A stretch of DNA of 62,199 bases from Gammaproteobacteria bacterium (GCA_030430025.1 JAUIGR010000014.1:1-62199), one strand, 5' to 3'; numbered from the stretch's first letter, positions 9,610 to 19,298 are shown. Numbers and translations: made by a program. Notes: a model not told the origin generated them from the letters alone.

Positions 9610-10884
9610 ATGAATCAGGTGTTGGTCATTGGTTCTGGGGGGCGTGAGCATGCTTTGGCATGGCGATTATCAAAATCTAATACAGTCGCTCAGACTTTTG
9701 TGGCGCCAGGTAATGCGGGTACTGCTCTAGAACCTAACATAGATAATGTGATTTTGGATATTAATGATTTTCAAGCGGTGATCCAATTTTGTCAGATTCA
9801 GAATATCGATCTGGTGATAGTAGGTCCGGAACAACCTTTGGTCGCTGGTATGGTTGATGCCTTACAGGCTGTTGGAATCAATTGTTTTGGTCCAACTGCT
9901 GCTGCTGCTCAATTGGAAGGTTCAAAAGCTTTTGCCAAAGCTTTTCTTGCTCGGCACAATATTCCTACAGCAGCTTATGGTGAATTCAGTGATGTGGATT
10001 CTGCTAAGGCTTACTTACAAGATAAAAATTTTCCCATTGTCATTAAGGCTGATGGTTTGGCAGCAGGTAAAGGAGTGATTATTGCTGATGATCTAGCTCA
10101 TGCTGAGGCAACTATTGATGATATGTTGGAAGCGAATACTTTTGGTGATGCGGGTAGTCGCATTATTATCGAAGAGTTTTTAAAAGGGGAAGAGGCCTCA
10201 TACATCGTGATGGCTGATGGTAGTCATTTTGTGTCGATGGCGACCTCTCAGGATCATAAAGCCCGAGACAATGGTGACTTGGGGCCGAATACCGGTGGCA
10301 TGGGTGCTTATTCTCCAGCGCCTATCGTAACTGAGGAGGTTGAACAAAGAGTTATCAATGAGATCATCAAACCAACTTTATTGGGCATGCAGTCTGATGG
10401 TATCCCATTCACTGGATTTCTTTATGCTGGACTGATGATAGATAATCACGGTGAGGTCAAAGTATTGGAGTTTAACGTTCGCTTTGGTGATCCAGAGACT
10501 CAGCCTATCATGGTCCGTTTGCAAAGTAATTTGGATCAGTTATGTCTGGCAGCCATTGATGGCGCCTTAGACAAAGTACAAATTGCATGGGATGATCGCT
10601 ATGCGTTGGGGGTTGTTATGGCAGAAGCTGGCTATCCATTGGGTAATCAAAAGGGACATGTCATACGCGGCCTTAATGATGTGCCAGAAGGAGTTAAAGT
10701 ATTTCATGCTGGTTCTGCTAATCAAGGTGATGAAACCCTGACTGCAGGTGGTCGAGTATTGTGTGTGTGTGCTCTGGATACAGATCTGAAAGTGGCACAA
10801 CAAAAAGCTTATGCTGGTGTCAAGTCTATTCATTGGGGTAGTGAATATTATCGAACAGACATTGGTTTTAAAGCATTGAAATAG
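9610..10884 (+). CDS. purD: Phosphoribosylamine-glycine ligase
   Basis: PurD, an ATP-grasp ligase, makes GAR from phosphoribosylamine and glycine in purine synthesis. Motifs are the N-terminal 'VLVIGSGGREHALAWRL', 'VAPGNAGTA', 'PIVIKADGLAAGKGVIIA', 'DHKARDNGDLGPNTGGMGAYSPAP' and 'LEFNVRFGDPETQPIM'. A GGAG box lies at 9594-9597. GTG at 9607 or ATG at 9610 are both possible; I chose the ATG. It follows purH closely, a conserved purH-purD operon. Confidence 0.96.
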   Translation: MNQVLVIGSGGREHALAWRLSKSNTVAQTFVAPGNAGTALEPNIDNVILDINDFQAVIQFCQIQNIDLVIVGPEQPLVAGMVDALQAVGINCFGPTAAAAQLEGSKAFAKAFLARHNIPTAAYGEFSDVDSAKAYLQDKNFPIVIKADGLAAGKGVIIADDLAHAEATIDDMLEANTFGDAGSRIIIEEFLKGEEASYIVMADGSHFVSMATSQDHKARDNGDLGPNTGGMGAYSPAPIVTEEVEQRVINEIIKPTLLGMQSDGIPFTGFLYAGLMIDNHGEVKVLEFNVRFGDPETQPIMVRLQSNLDQLCLAAIDGALDKVQIAWDDRYALGVVMAEAGYPLGNQKGHVIRGLNDVPEGVKVFHAGSANQGDETLTAGGRVLCVCALDTDLKVAQQKAYAGVKSIHWGSEYYRTDIGFKALK

Positions 10885-10940
10885 TCCGCTTTGATATCTA
10901 AATAGTGATAAGATAAGGGATTGTTTGCCTTCTTGATTTT

Positions 10941-11576
10941 ATGTCAATTGTCAAATATTACCCTCCATTAGAAGAAAAACTAAATGTAATCAGTCACGCA
11001 TGTGGTTTGTTTTTCGGCTTGGTAGGTTTGCCATTTTTATTGCTTTCTGAAACGGCTTCAGCTTCTTGGATCAATTGGACTGGTAAGTTGGTTTTTGGAA
11101 CCAGTATGGTGGTTCTTTATGCGGCTTCAACTTTCTACCATTTGACTCGCACGGATCGATTGCGCTTAAAGTTAAGGGTATTTGATCATGCAGCGATTTA
11201 TGTGTTGATAGCTGGTACTTATACGCCTTTTATGTTAGTGACTTTGGGAGGTGGGTTAGGTACTGGTATTTTGATTGCTACTTGGGTGATGGCAGTTATT
11301 GGTATTGTCCTCAAATTGTTTTTTACCGGTCATTTCAGTCTATTATCTACGATGTTATATGTTCTGATGGGCTGGGCCATTGTCTTGGTTATCAAACCTT
11401 TGGCAGCTGGAATAGATCAAGTGGGCTTATATTGGTTGGTATGGGGAGGTATTTCCTATACCTTAGGTGCCTTTTTGTACGCCATTAAAAAGTTGCCATT
11501 CAATCACGCCTTGTTTCATTTGTTTGTTGTTCTAGGTACCGTTTGCCATTATATTTGTGTATTGCTGTATGTGTGA
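10941..11576 (+). CDS. Hemolysin III / PAQR-family membrane protein
   Basis: This 211-residue protein has seven predicted membrane helices. It carries the family's conserved polar residues: 'EEKLNVISHACGL' near the N-terminus, 'STFYHLT', 'FDHAAIYVLIAGTYTPF' and the C-terminal 'FNHALFHLFVVLGTVCHY'. The His and Asp residues form the metal site in the PAQR/YqfA superfamily. The bacterial role is unclear; the 'hemolysin' name is historical. The 3' end overlaps the convergent hutI gene by 28 bp. Confidence 0.9.
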   Translation: MSIVKYYPPLEEKLNVISHACGLFFGLVGLPFLLLSETASASWINWTGKLVFGTSMVVLYAASTFYHLTRTDRLRLKLRVFDHAAIYVLIAGTYTPFMLVTLGGGLGTGILIATWVMAVIGIVLKLFFTGHFSLLSTMLYVLMGWAIVLVIKPLAAGIDQVGLYWLVWGGISYTLGAFLYAIKKLPFNHALFHLFVVLGTVCHYICVLLYV

Positions 11577-12763
11577 ATGATTTGAGGTCTGTGGTGACCT
11601 TGCCAGTAAACGAGCTCTGCCGGATCTTTGAAGTTCCAAAGCAGTATTGTTCCATCAAAGCCAATATCAATTTGTCCTTTTTTATGTTCAAGTGCTAACG
11701 CTTTGGCAGCATTTCGAGTGACTCCGAGGATAGCTTCTTCCGTCGTTAATCCAAAGAGCGTGCAAGCCATGTGCAAACATTGATGCAAGTTGGTTGTCGG
11801 TGCAGTTCCTGGGTTGCAATCTGTGGCGATGGCCATGTCTACACCGTGTTTCCTGAACCAGGAAACCGGAGGTTTGTTTTTTTCCTGAAGTGCGTAAAAA
11901 GCATAAGGAAGTAATGTAGCAATGGTATCACTTTTAGCCATTGCTTTGACACCTTTTTCAGAGGCATACTCAACGTGATCGGCAGATAAGCCACCGTACT
12001 CTGCTACCAGTGTGCTCCCGGATAAATCACTGAGTTGATCTGCGTGCAGTTTGACCGGTAATCCCCAGCGTGCTGCGGCATCAAAGACTCGTCTGGTTTC
12101 AGCGACACTGAATCCAATGCCTTCACAAAACGCGTCGACTGCATCAGCTAAACCTTGTCTAGATACTTCAGGAATGATTTCCTGACAGATTAAGTCGATG
12201 TAACTACTGCGATTTTCTTTGTATTCAGGAGGCACAGCATGTGCTGCTAATAGGGTGGTTTTGACATCAATTTGTGCTTTGAGGGCGAGTGTTCTGGCTG
12301 CTTTGAGCATTTTGATTTCAGTTTCTAGGTCTAGGCCGTAACCTGATTTGATCTCTATCGTTAATACACCCTGTGAACGCAAGTCCATAGCACGTGGCAG
12401 TGACAGCGATACCAAGTCGTCCAATGTGGCTTCTCGGGTGGCTTGAACTGTGGACAAAATACCACCACCATTTTGGGCGATCTCTTCATAGCTTGTACCA
12501 GTCAGTCTCATAGCGAATTCATTGGCACGATTGCCAGCAAAAACCAAATGCGTATGACAATCTATCAGTGCAGGAGAAACCAATTGGCCTTTGGCATTAA
12601 CTTCTTTGGTTCCTTGATATGGACAAAGTATAGATTTGCCTACCCATATGATTTTGCCCTGATCAATCGCTAGCGCACCATCTTCAATTAAACCGTATGG
12701 GTTACCATTGTCTTGACAGGTGATGAGGTTGGCGTGACGAATCACGTGTTGGCAGTTTTTCAT
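11549..12763 (-). CDS. hutI: Imidazolonepropionase
   Basis: HutI hydrolyses imidazolonepropionate to N-formiminoglutamate, the third step of histidine degradation. It is an amidohydrolase of 404 residues. Motifs are 'SPALIDCHTHLVFAGNRANEFAMRL' (metal-binding HxH), 'IEIKSGYGLDLETE', 'THAVP'-like 'LAAHAVPPEYK', 'VKLHADQLSDL' and 'IATDCNPGTAPT'. It is divergent from hutF with only 43 bp between the starts, so a shared control region is likely. hutH and hutU are not in the window. Confidence 0.96.
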   Translation of the reverse strand: MKNCQHVIRHANLITCQDNGNPYGLIEDGALAIDQGKIIWVGKSILCPYQGTKEVNAKGQLVSPALIDCHTHLVFAGNRANEFAMRLTGTSYEEIAQNGGGILSTVQATREATLDDLVSLSLPRAMDLRSQGVLTIEIKSGYGLDLETEIKMLKAARTLALKAQIDVKTTLLAAHAVPPEYKENRSSYIDLICQEIIPEVSRQGLADAVDAFCEGIGFSVAETRRVFDAAARWGLPVKLHADQLSDLSGSTLVAEYGGLSADHVEYASEKGVKAMAKSDTIATLLPYAFYALQEKNKPPVSWFRKHGVDMAIATDCNPGTAPTTNLHQCLHMACTLFGLTTEEAILGVTRNAAKALALEHKKGQIDIGFDGTILLWNFKDPAELVYWQGHHRPQIIHTYSNTQI

Positions 12764-12806
12764 TGAGTTTGTGTCTGATTTTGCTTACATTGGTCGCTTA
12801 TTTTAG

Positions 12807-14078
12807 ATGTTGAATGATATGAAAAGCCATTATTTTGAACATGCATTGTTGCCTGATGGCTGGCGACAGCGGGTCAGGGTAGTTACACAAGCCGGTGTCA
12901 TTGAGTCTGTTGAATCTGGTATCGAGCTTCACACTGAGGATGAGTGCTATGATGTGGTTGTGCCTGCAATGCCTAATGCACATTCTCATGTATTTCAAAG
13001 AGCCATGGCTGGTCTAAGTGAGTTCAAAACAAATAAACAAGATAGTTTTTGGTCGTGGCGGACATTGATGTATCGTTTGGCAAATGAAATCGATAGAGAA
13101 CAGATCTATGAAATTGCCAGATCATGCTATCAGCAAATGTTGGATGCTGGTTATGCCTCAGTATGTGAGTTTCATTATGTACATCGTGATCTGGAATTAA
13201 GCACTGACACAATGTCCATGTCGAAGGCAGTGATGCAAGCAGCATATGACGTAGGCTTACCATTGACTATGTTACCTGTTTTGTATGCGTATGGCAGTAT
13301 AGGAGAACAGCCATTGAATGATCAACAGCGAAGATTTGGTTTGACTGTTGAAGAATACGTCTCTTTGTGGCAACAGTTGGACAGTGTCAAGTATAGGGAA
13401 CAGTGTGTAGGTATTTGTTTCCACTCACTGCGTGCGGTTAATTATGAAATGATGGTTCAGGTCTTGAAACGGCTTCCGAATGATGTGCCAGTTCATATAC
13501 ACATTGCAGAACAACAAGCGGAAATTGATCAATCACTCAAGTTTTATGGTCAACGGCCGGTTGCTTGGCTTTATGATCAATTTGATATCGATGACCGTTG
13601 GGTTCTGGTTCATGCCACACATTTGGTTGAAGAGGAGATCAAAATGATCAGTCAGTCACAAGCTGTGGTAGTGTTGTGTCCTTTGACAGAAGCTAACCTG
13701 GGAGATGGTATTTTTCCTATGGAGAAGTTCATGTCTCAACGGGGACAGTGGGCCATTGGTTCTGATAGTCACATTCAAATTTGTCCGGCTGAAGAGTTAA
13801 AGACCTTGGAATATAGTCAACGACTATCTAGACAACAGCGTAATATCTGTTGTGATGAATCACAACCACATGTGGGTACTTGGATGTGGTTGCAGGCTGT
13901 ATTGGGAGGTGCGCAAGCTTCTGGTTTGCCTGTATCTGGTATGCTTCCAGGACAAAAACTATCTTTTATTACGTTAAACTCTGATTCATCAGTGATCGAA
14001 TTTGATCGTCCAGAGCAGTGTCTTGATGGTTATGTTTTCTCTGATTGTGTGAAGTCTCAGAGTATCCAAATTAAGTGA
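12807..14078 (+). CDS. hutF: Formimidoylglutamate deiminase
   Basis: HutF converts N-formiminoglutamate to N-formylglutamate and ammonia. It thereby defines the five-step histidine pathway, which then needs N-formylglutamate deformylase (not in the window). This 423-residue amidohydrolase shows 'VVVPAMPNAHSHVFQRAMAGL' (metal HxH), 'YASVCEFHYVHRD', 'VGICFHSLRAV', 'VHIHIAEQQAEI', 'LVHATHLVEEE', 'LCPLTEANLGDGIFP' and 'GSDSHI'. Starts at 12807 and 12819 are both possible. It faces hutI across a short divergent promoter region. Confidence 0.94.
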   Translation: MLNDMKSHYFEHALLPDGWRQRVRVVTQAGVIESVESGIELHTEDECYDVVVPAMPNAHSHVFQRAMAGLSEFKTNKQDSFWSWRTLMYRLANEIDREQIYEIARSCYQQMLDAGYASVCEFHYVHRDLELSTDTMSMSKAVMQAAYDVGLPLTMLPVLYAYGSIGEQPLNDQQRRFGLTVEEYVSLWQQLDSVKYREQCVGICFHSLRAVNYEMMVQVLKRLPNDVPVHIHIAEQQAEIDQSLKFYGQRPVAWLYDQFDIDDRWVLVHATHLVEEEIKMISQSQAVVVLCPLTEANLGDGIFPMEKFMSQRGQWAIGSDSHIQICPAEELKTLEYSQRLSRQQRNICCDESQPHVGTWMWLQAVLGGAQASGLPVSGMLPGQKLSFITLNSDSSVIEFDRPEQCLDGYVFSDCVKSQSIQIK

Positions 14079-14099
14079 GTAAATGAAGCAAATAATGAT

Positions 14100-14666
14100 A
14101 TGATGCTGGTTATGGAAAAAGACACCTACAGCAATAACAATGTCATATTGGTTGGACCCATGGGAGCCGGAAAAACGACTGTTGGTAAACACATTGCACG
14201 GATGTTGGGTAAGTCATTTTATGATGTGGATTTGGAATTAGAAAAGCGTACAGGAGTATCTGTTAATCTGATATTTGATATTGAAAAGGAAGAAGGGTTT
14301 AGGCAAAGGGAAACACAAATGTTGTCGGATCTGATGACCCAAAGAAATGCAGTGATTGCTACAGGAGGTGGTATTGTGGTGACAGCAGCCAATCGTAAAC
14401 TGTTACAAAACAGCACAGATTGTGTGGTTTATTTGAAAACTGAAGTGAAACATCAATTACAAAGACTGAAAAAAGACAGGCAACGACCCTTATTACAAGG
14501 TGGGGGACGAAGAGAGCGGCTTCTGAATATGGCCAGAGAGAGAAATCCCTTGTATGAATCAGTGGCTGATTTAACATTTACGAGTGGTCGCATCAGTTCC
14601 CAAAAAATGGCAGCTAAAGTAGTCAATCATATTCTTGGAGTTATGGAAGAAAATTGCCATGAGTGA
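14100..14666 (+). CDS. aroK: Shikimate kinase
   Basis: AroK phosphorylates shikimate at the 3-hydroxyl using ATP. Motifs are the P-loop 'VGPMGAGKTTVGK', the shikimate-binding 'DVDLELEKRTGVSVNLIFDIEKEEGFRQRE', 'IATGGGIV' and the lid region 'RPLLQGGGRRERL'. The frame has ATG at 14100, 14103 and 14112 with no strong ribosome site; the family pattern would fit the last one best. It overlaps aroB by 8 bp. Confidence 0.95.
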   Translation: MMLVMEKDTYSNNNVILVGPMGAGKTTVGKHIARMLGKSFYDVDLELEKRTGVSVNLIFDIEKEEGFRQRETQMLSDLMTQRNAVIATGGGIVVTAANRKLLQNSTDCVVYLKTEVKHQLQRLKKDRQRPLLQGGGRRERLLNMARERNPLYESVADLTFTSGRISSQKMAAKVVNHILGVMEENCHE

Positions 14667-15732
14667 TCACATTCAAATTAATCTAGGCGATCACCAATAT
14701 CCCCTGATTATTAATAATGCATTTAACTTTTCCTGTTTGTCTAAAAGATTACAAGATAAAAAAGTGTTGTTAGTTAGCAATGAAACGGTAGCGCCACTAT
14801 ATCTAGATGAGATTAAAAGCGCATTACCTTTTTGCCAACTATTTGAATGTATTTTGCCCGACGGTGAACAGCATAAAAACTTACTTTCCTGGGAATTGAT
14901 CCTCAATAGTCTTGCTGATTGTGGTTTAACTCGTACAGATGTATTGATATCGATTGGAGGAGGGGTCATTTGTGACATGACAGGTTTTGCTGCGGCCAGC
15001 TGGATGCGCGGTGTTGATTTTATACAAGTGCCAACCACCTTATTATCACAAATTGATGCGTCAATCGGAGGTAAAACAGGTATTAATCATCCCAGAGGCA
15101 AGAATTTAATAGGCGCTTTTCATCAACCATTGGCTGTCATGATCAACACGACGACCTTACAAACCCTGCCACAGCGTGAATTTGTCGCAGGTATTGGTGA
15201 GGCGATCAAATATGCTGGGATCAATCAGCCCGATTTTGCTCACTGGTTGTCAGACAATCAAACTGGCATCATGAGTTTGGATGATGAGGTGTTGAGAGAG
15301 TTAATAGTGAGATGTTGTCGATTCAAGGCAGATCTGGTTGAGCAAGATGAAAAAGAACAAGGTATTCGTGCTTTACTGAATTTGGGCCATACTTTTGGTC
15401 ATGCTTTGGAAGCAGCGACGGCCTATCAGGGTTATTTACATGGTGAGGCTGTGGCTTTGGGTATGGTGATGGCTGCGGAGTTATCGTTTCAGTTAGGGTT
15501 CTGTGATTCCGAATTACGTAAAACTTTGGAACGTTTATTGCGAGGTTTCAAGCTGCCCTATCGACTTAAAAAATCTATTGCTGCGGAGCAGCTGGTAGAA
15601 TTAATGCGCCTGGACAAAAAAGTACAATCAGGCCAGCACCGATTGATTCTAATGAAAGGGTTGGGTCAAGCATTTATTGCTAAGGGTATTGAAGAAAATG
15701 ATATACTCAACGCCATCAGGGCATGTGTTTGA
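14659..15732 (+). CDS. aroB: 3-dehydroquinate synthase
   Basis: AroB, an NAD- and metal-dependent enzyme, makes 3-dehydroquinate from DAHP. I chose the ATG at 14659 (357 residues); the frame upstream begins with TTG inside aroK. Motifs are 'LPDGEQHKN', 'DVLISIGGGVICDMTGFAAASWMRGVDF', 'PTTLLSQIDASIGGKTGINHPRGKNLIGAFHQP', 'EAIKYA', 'LNLGHTFGHALEA' and 'YLHGEAVALGM'. Overlaps on both sides (aroK 8 bp, SPOR gene 10 bp) indicate one operon. Confidence 0.97.
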   Translation: MSDHIQINLGDHQYPLIINNAFNFSCLSKRLQDKKVLLVSNETVAPLYLDEIKSALPFCQLFECILPDGEQHKNLLSWELILNSLADCGLTRTDVLISIGGGVICDMTGFAAASWMRGVDFIQVPTTLLSQIDASIGGKTGINHPRGKNLIGAFHQPLAVMINTTTLQTLPQREFVAGIGEAIKYAGINQPDFAHWLSDNQTGIMSLDDEVLRELIVRCCRFKADLVEQDEKEQGIRALLNLGHTFGHALEAATAYQGYLHGEAVALGMVMAAELSFQLGFCDSELRKTLERLLRGFKLPYRLKKSIAAEQLVELMRLDKKVQSGQHRLILMKGLGQAFIAKGIEENDILNAIRACV

Positions 15733-16343
15733 ATATGAGATGTCTTTCTACAATGATGCTGTTTTGTTTTGTTTTGACTGTCAAAGCTCAAACTCCATTT
15801 GATGATGAGGACCATCCGACAGCAGATGAAACGGTTTGTTTCGCGGCAAATGAGCAATGGGTATGTGCTCCAGTAGCGGCAAGGGCGATAGCACATGAAA
15901 AAGCCATGCAGTTGATCAAGGAAGCCGAAAGGAATAATGTGCAAATCACCACAGTACCTGAACAAACAGAATGGAAAGTGGTAGAGCATTCTACTGGGGT
16001 GACAGCTGAGCGCACTCAAGTCATGACTCAAAAAGACACTCAAGGAACAATCCAGAATCAAAATTTCAGAGAATGGATAGCCCAACATCCTAGTGGCTGG
16101 GTTTTACAGTTGGTTGGAACCACTAACCGATCAAATTTAGATCGATTTATTACCGAATATGACCTGTCTGAAGTCACTTTTGCAGTCGCAACAACAGAGA
16201 TGGAAGGTGCGCCATGGTACATCTTACTGTTAGGTGTTTACGGCGATAGGGAAGCCGCTGTTTCTGTTCGAGATAGCCTGCCATTCGAGCTGCAATCCGC
16301 TTGGCCAAGACAGATTGCCAGTGTTCGATTATTAGACAATTGA
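15723..16343 (+). CDS. Exported SPOR-domain protein (DamX-like position)
   Basis: This 206-residue protein has an N-terminal signal peptide (about 1-22). A middle part follows with a Cys pair, and then a C-terminal SPOR domain (about 120-206): 'GWVLQLVGTTNRSNLDRFITEY', 'APWYILLLGVYGDREAAVSVRDSLP', 'PRQIASVRL'. SPOR domains bind denuded septal peptidoglycan. In enterobacteria, damX follows aroB in the same place. DamX, however, is a longer protein with a cytoplasmic part and one membrane helix, so this is a short relative rather than a full DamX. It overlaps aroB by 10 bp. Confidence 0.82.
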   Translation: MCLNMRCLSTMMLFCFVLTVKAQTPFDDEDHPTADETVCFAANEQWVCAPVAARAIAHEKAMQLIKEAERNNVQITTVPEQTEWKVVEHSTGVTAERTQVMTQKDTQGTIQNQNFREWIAQHPSGWVLQLVGTTNRSNLDRFITEYDLSEVTFAVATTEMEGAPWYILLLGVYGDREAAVSVRDSLPFELQSAWPRQIASVRLLDN

Positions 16344-16467
16344 AGATAATTTTTCGGTAGTCATTAATTTGTCATAATTTATCATTATTGACCATTTGTT
16401 GATCACTTGGTTGCCTTAACATCTGGTTTAAATGTGAAATACTTTACTAGATAAATTAAGGTTCAAA

Positions 16468-18519
16468 ATGAAAACAGCGCAAAGCATTAGAGCTCAACTC
16501 GAGGCACAATCATCGCCTAACAAGCAGAAGAATAGTCAGCAGCCCAAAAACTCACAAAAGAATAATTACCATCGTTTAGGTTTGAATTGGAAAGATGTTG
16601 TTATTTTTAGTTTCACGCTGGTTATTGGTTTGACCTATAACATTCAGGTTAATGCTCAGGATGCAGTTCAGTTTGATGACATTCAATCAGGTATGATGAT
16701 GTCATTTAATAAAAGCAATGGTGAGTATCGCAGTCTGAAGCTGCAAAATACAGCCTTCGATGTCGATGTATTTGGTTTGCTTGCCACAGTCACGGTCAAA
16801 CAGCAATTTACCAACCAAAATCCTGATTGGGTAACAGAAGGTGTCTATGCATTTCCTTTGGCTGATATGTCTGCATTGTATCGCTTGCGAATGACGATAG
16901 GCGAACGGGTGATTGAAGGTGAGATTCATGAAAAGAAGAAGGCTGAGCTCATTTATGAACAGGCTAAACAGGAAGGCAGAACAGCGACCATGGTCAAGCA
17001 ATATCGGCCTAATATTTTCACCTCAGATATTGCTAACATTGCTCCATTTGAGACCATAACTGTTGAACTGACTTATCAGCAAAGCCTACGTTATGTTGAT
17101 GGCTATTTTGAGTTACAGTTGCCTATGACCATCAAACCGAGATACATACCCGCAGATTATGATGCCCGTTTACCAATGCATGCTAATGTATCAGATACCA
17201 TGAATAGGCATATTCAAGTCCACTTAGATGCAGGGTTTGAGTTAGATGAGATCAACTCACTTTACCATGAGGTTAAAATTGAATCCGATTTTCAACAGCA
17301 AGTCATTACTTTGGAAGATACACAGCTTTATGACAGTCATGATTTTGTCTTGCGTTGGTTTCCGAGTTTGGGACAAGAGCCACAAACAGCGCTGTTTTCA
17401 GAGGTATTGGATGGATATGAGTACAGTTTGTTGATGGTCATGCCTCCTGAAAATAGTCAAAAACTTAATCAGCTTCGGAACATTACTTTTATTATAGATA
17501 CCTCAGGTTCTATGCACGGGCAGGCATTGTCTCAGGCCAAGGATGCTTTGCTCTATGCTCTTTCAAACTTGGATGCTGATACTTATTTTAATGTCATTGA
17601 TTTTGATTCAAATGCCAAACCGTTGTTTTCAGGTTCGATGCCAGCTATACCAGAAAACATCAATAAGGCATTGCGTTTCATTGATGGCTTTAGTGACGAT
17701 GGCGGTACTAATATGGCGCCAGCATTAGAGATTGCTATGCAAAAAGAAAACATCCTAACTGACAGGTTAAATCAGATTGTTTTCCTGACGGATGGCTCTG
17801 TTGGTAATGAGGCGATGATTTTTGAACAGATTGCGCAAGACATTGGTGATGCCAGATTATTTACCATTGCTATTGGCCCTGCCCCTAATCACTATTTCAT
17901 GAGTAAAGCAGCGATGTTTGGTAGAGGCAGTTATACACATATTGGTGATTTGGGTCAGGTTGATGAATCTATGCGACTGGTTTTTGACAAATTAGCTGCA
18001 CCTGCAATGACAGATATTGCTGTTGATTGGGGTGCCAAGTCAGTAACTCAAACACCACAAGCCATTCCTGATTTGTATTTAGGTGAACCTCTTGTCATTA
18101 CCAGTAAAACAGCCCTCAGTGAAAAATTGGCAGGTAAATTATACGCGGTCAGTGGTTTGCATGATAAACAAGGATGGTCAGAGCAATTACAAGCACCAGT
18201 GGATGGTAGAACTACTGGGATAGCTAGATTATGGGCTAGGAATCAGGTTGAGGATTGGATCGATGAATTGATGTTGGGAGGAGACCAAAATACACTGAAA
18301 GATCAGATCATCGAACTGGCGCTTAAACATCATTTAGTGACAGAATTTACCGCTTTGGTGGCTGTTGATAAAACACCTAACTTAACACGCATGGCTCAAG
18401 CCAAAGCAGCACAAACATTGCCTTATCCACAAACCGCATTGGGATGGCGCAGCCAATTATTAGCGGGTTTATTTTTGATGCTTGTTGCAGTGTGTGGTAG
18501 GAGGCTGACATGCCAGTAA
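16468..18519 (+). CDS. Sortase target protein with VIT and VWA domains
   Basis: The 683-residue protein matches the 'marine proteobacterial sortase target' family. A polar N-terminus precedes a membrane or signal segment (about 44-66). A VIT domain follows (about 75-200: 'TVKQQFTNQNPDWVTEGVYAFPL', 'GEIHEKKKAELIYEQAKQEG', 'NIFTSDIANI'). The VWA domain (about 335-510) has the MIDAS motif DTSGSMHG and 'DDGGTNMAPAL'. The C-terminus has an LPYPQTA sorting-like motif, a hydrophobic helix and an arginine pair (GRR). This is the three-part anchor typical of sortase substrates. The sortase gene overlaps by 10 bp. Confidence 0.92.
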   Translation: MKTAQSIRAQLEAQSSPNKQKNSQQPKNSQKNNYHRLGLNWKDVVIFSFTLVIGLTYNIQVNAQDAVQFDDIQSGMMMSFNKSNGEYRSLKLQNTAFDVDVFGLLATVTVKQQFTNQNPDWVTEGVYAFPLADMSALYRLRMTIGERVIEGEIHEKKKAELIYEQAKQEGRTATMVKQYRPNIFTSDIANIAPFETITVELTYQQSLRYVDGYFELQLPMTIKPRYIPADYDARLPMHANVSDTMNRHIQVHLDAGFELDEINSLYHEVKIESDFQQQVITLEDTQLYDSHDFVLRWFPSLGQEPQTALFSEVLDGYEYSLLMVMPPENSQKLNQLRNITFIIDTSGSMHGQALSQAKDALLYALSNLDADTYFNVIDFDSNAKPLFSGSMPAIPENINKALRFIDGFSDDGGTNMAPALEIAMQKENILTDRLNQIVFLTDGSVGNEAMIFEQIAQDIGDARLFTIAIGPAPNHYFMSKAAMFGRGSYTHIGDLGQVDESMRLVFDKLAAPAMTDIAVDWGAKSVTQTPQAIPDLYLGEPLVITSKTALSEKLAGKLYAVSGLHDKQGWSEQLQAPVDGRTTGIARLWARNQVEDWIDELMLGGDQNTLKDQIIELALKHHLVTEFTALVAVDKTPNLTRMAQAKAAQTLPYPQTALGWRSQLLAGLFLMLVAVCGRRLTCQ

Positions 18520-19133
18520 AGGCGGGTTCTTTTACTATTGCTGCTAGAAAAAGAAGTCAAAGCAAAAAATGGTCCAATATGATGATGCGATGGCTGTTAG
18601 CCATTGCATTGACTGTGGGCGGCTGGCAAGTATTAACCTCCGGATACTTGCTGGCCAAGGCCTATTTAGCACAATGGTTAATTGCAGATGCTTGGGATTT
18701 AACACTTCAAGATGGTCAAACTCATCGTCCCTGGTCATGGGCAGATACCCATCCAGTGGCTAAGTTGATGATACCTAGACTGAATAAAAGCAGTTATGTT
18801 TTGGCTGATGCCAATGGACGAAACCTGGCCTTTGGGCCTGCTCATGTACTGGGTTCTGGTATGCCAGGCGAAGCGAGAACCACTGTGTTCAGTGGTCATA
18901 ATGACAGTCATTTTAGTTATTTATCAAAAGTGGCAGTTGGTGATTTGATTCAGGTTGAAACGACCCAAGGTGAGTTTGAATATCATATTGTTGAAATGAA
19001 AGTTGTCGACAGTGACCAGAGGGCATTGGTCATCAGTGGGGAAGACCAGTTGATATTGACTACTTGCTATCCATTTAACTCTTTGACTACTGGAGGGTCA
19101 TTGCGCTTTCATGTCATAGCAGAGCGTCAATAA
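18510..19133 (+). CDS. Class GN (marine proteobacterial) sortase
   Basis: Sortases cut a C-terminal sorting signal and transfer the protein to an acceptor. The 207-residue protein has one N-terminal membrane helix (about 25-48) and the sortase barrel. Its catalytic His lies in 'FSGHNDSHFSYL', its Cys in 'LILTTCYPF' (TLxTC-like), and the Arg in 'GSLRFHV'. A strong ribosome site (TAGGAGG, 18498-18504) precedes the ATG at 18510. It is the natural partner of the upstream VIT/VWA protein. The acceptor molecule in Gram-negative hosts is not known to me. Confidence 0.92.
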   Translation: MPVKAGSFTIAARKRSQSKKWSNMMMRWLLAIALTVGGWQVLTSGYLLAKAYLAQWLIADAWDLTLQDGQTHRPWSWADTHPVAKLMIPRLNKSSYVLADANGRNLAFGPAHVLGSGMPGEARTTVFSGHNDSHFSYLSKVAVGDLIQVETTQGEFEYHIVEMKVVDSDQRALVISGEDQLILTTCYPFNSLTTGGSLRFHVIAERQ

Positions 19134-19298
19134 GTTATTTTTTTCATAATGAACTAGCAAATGATGTTGACTTTTGCGCTGAGTATTTTACTGACATAAG
19201 CTAGAGAATTGTGGTTCCTCAGTGTGTCATATTTGTACCTATTCCGGCCAAATTGCTGTGTTTATGTCACCGAGTAGATTAGATTTGATGCCAATTAA

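Noticed and set aside
14691-15038. 115-codon frame antisense to aroB
   Set aside because: It is explained by the codon use of aroB; no independent support.
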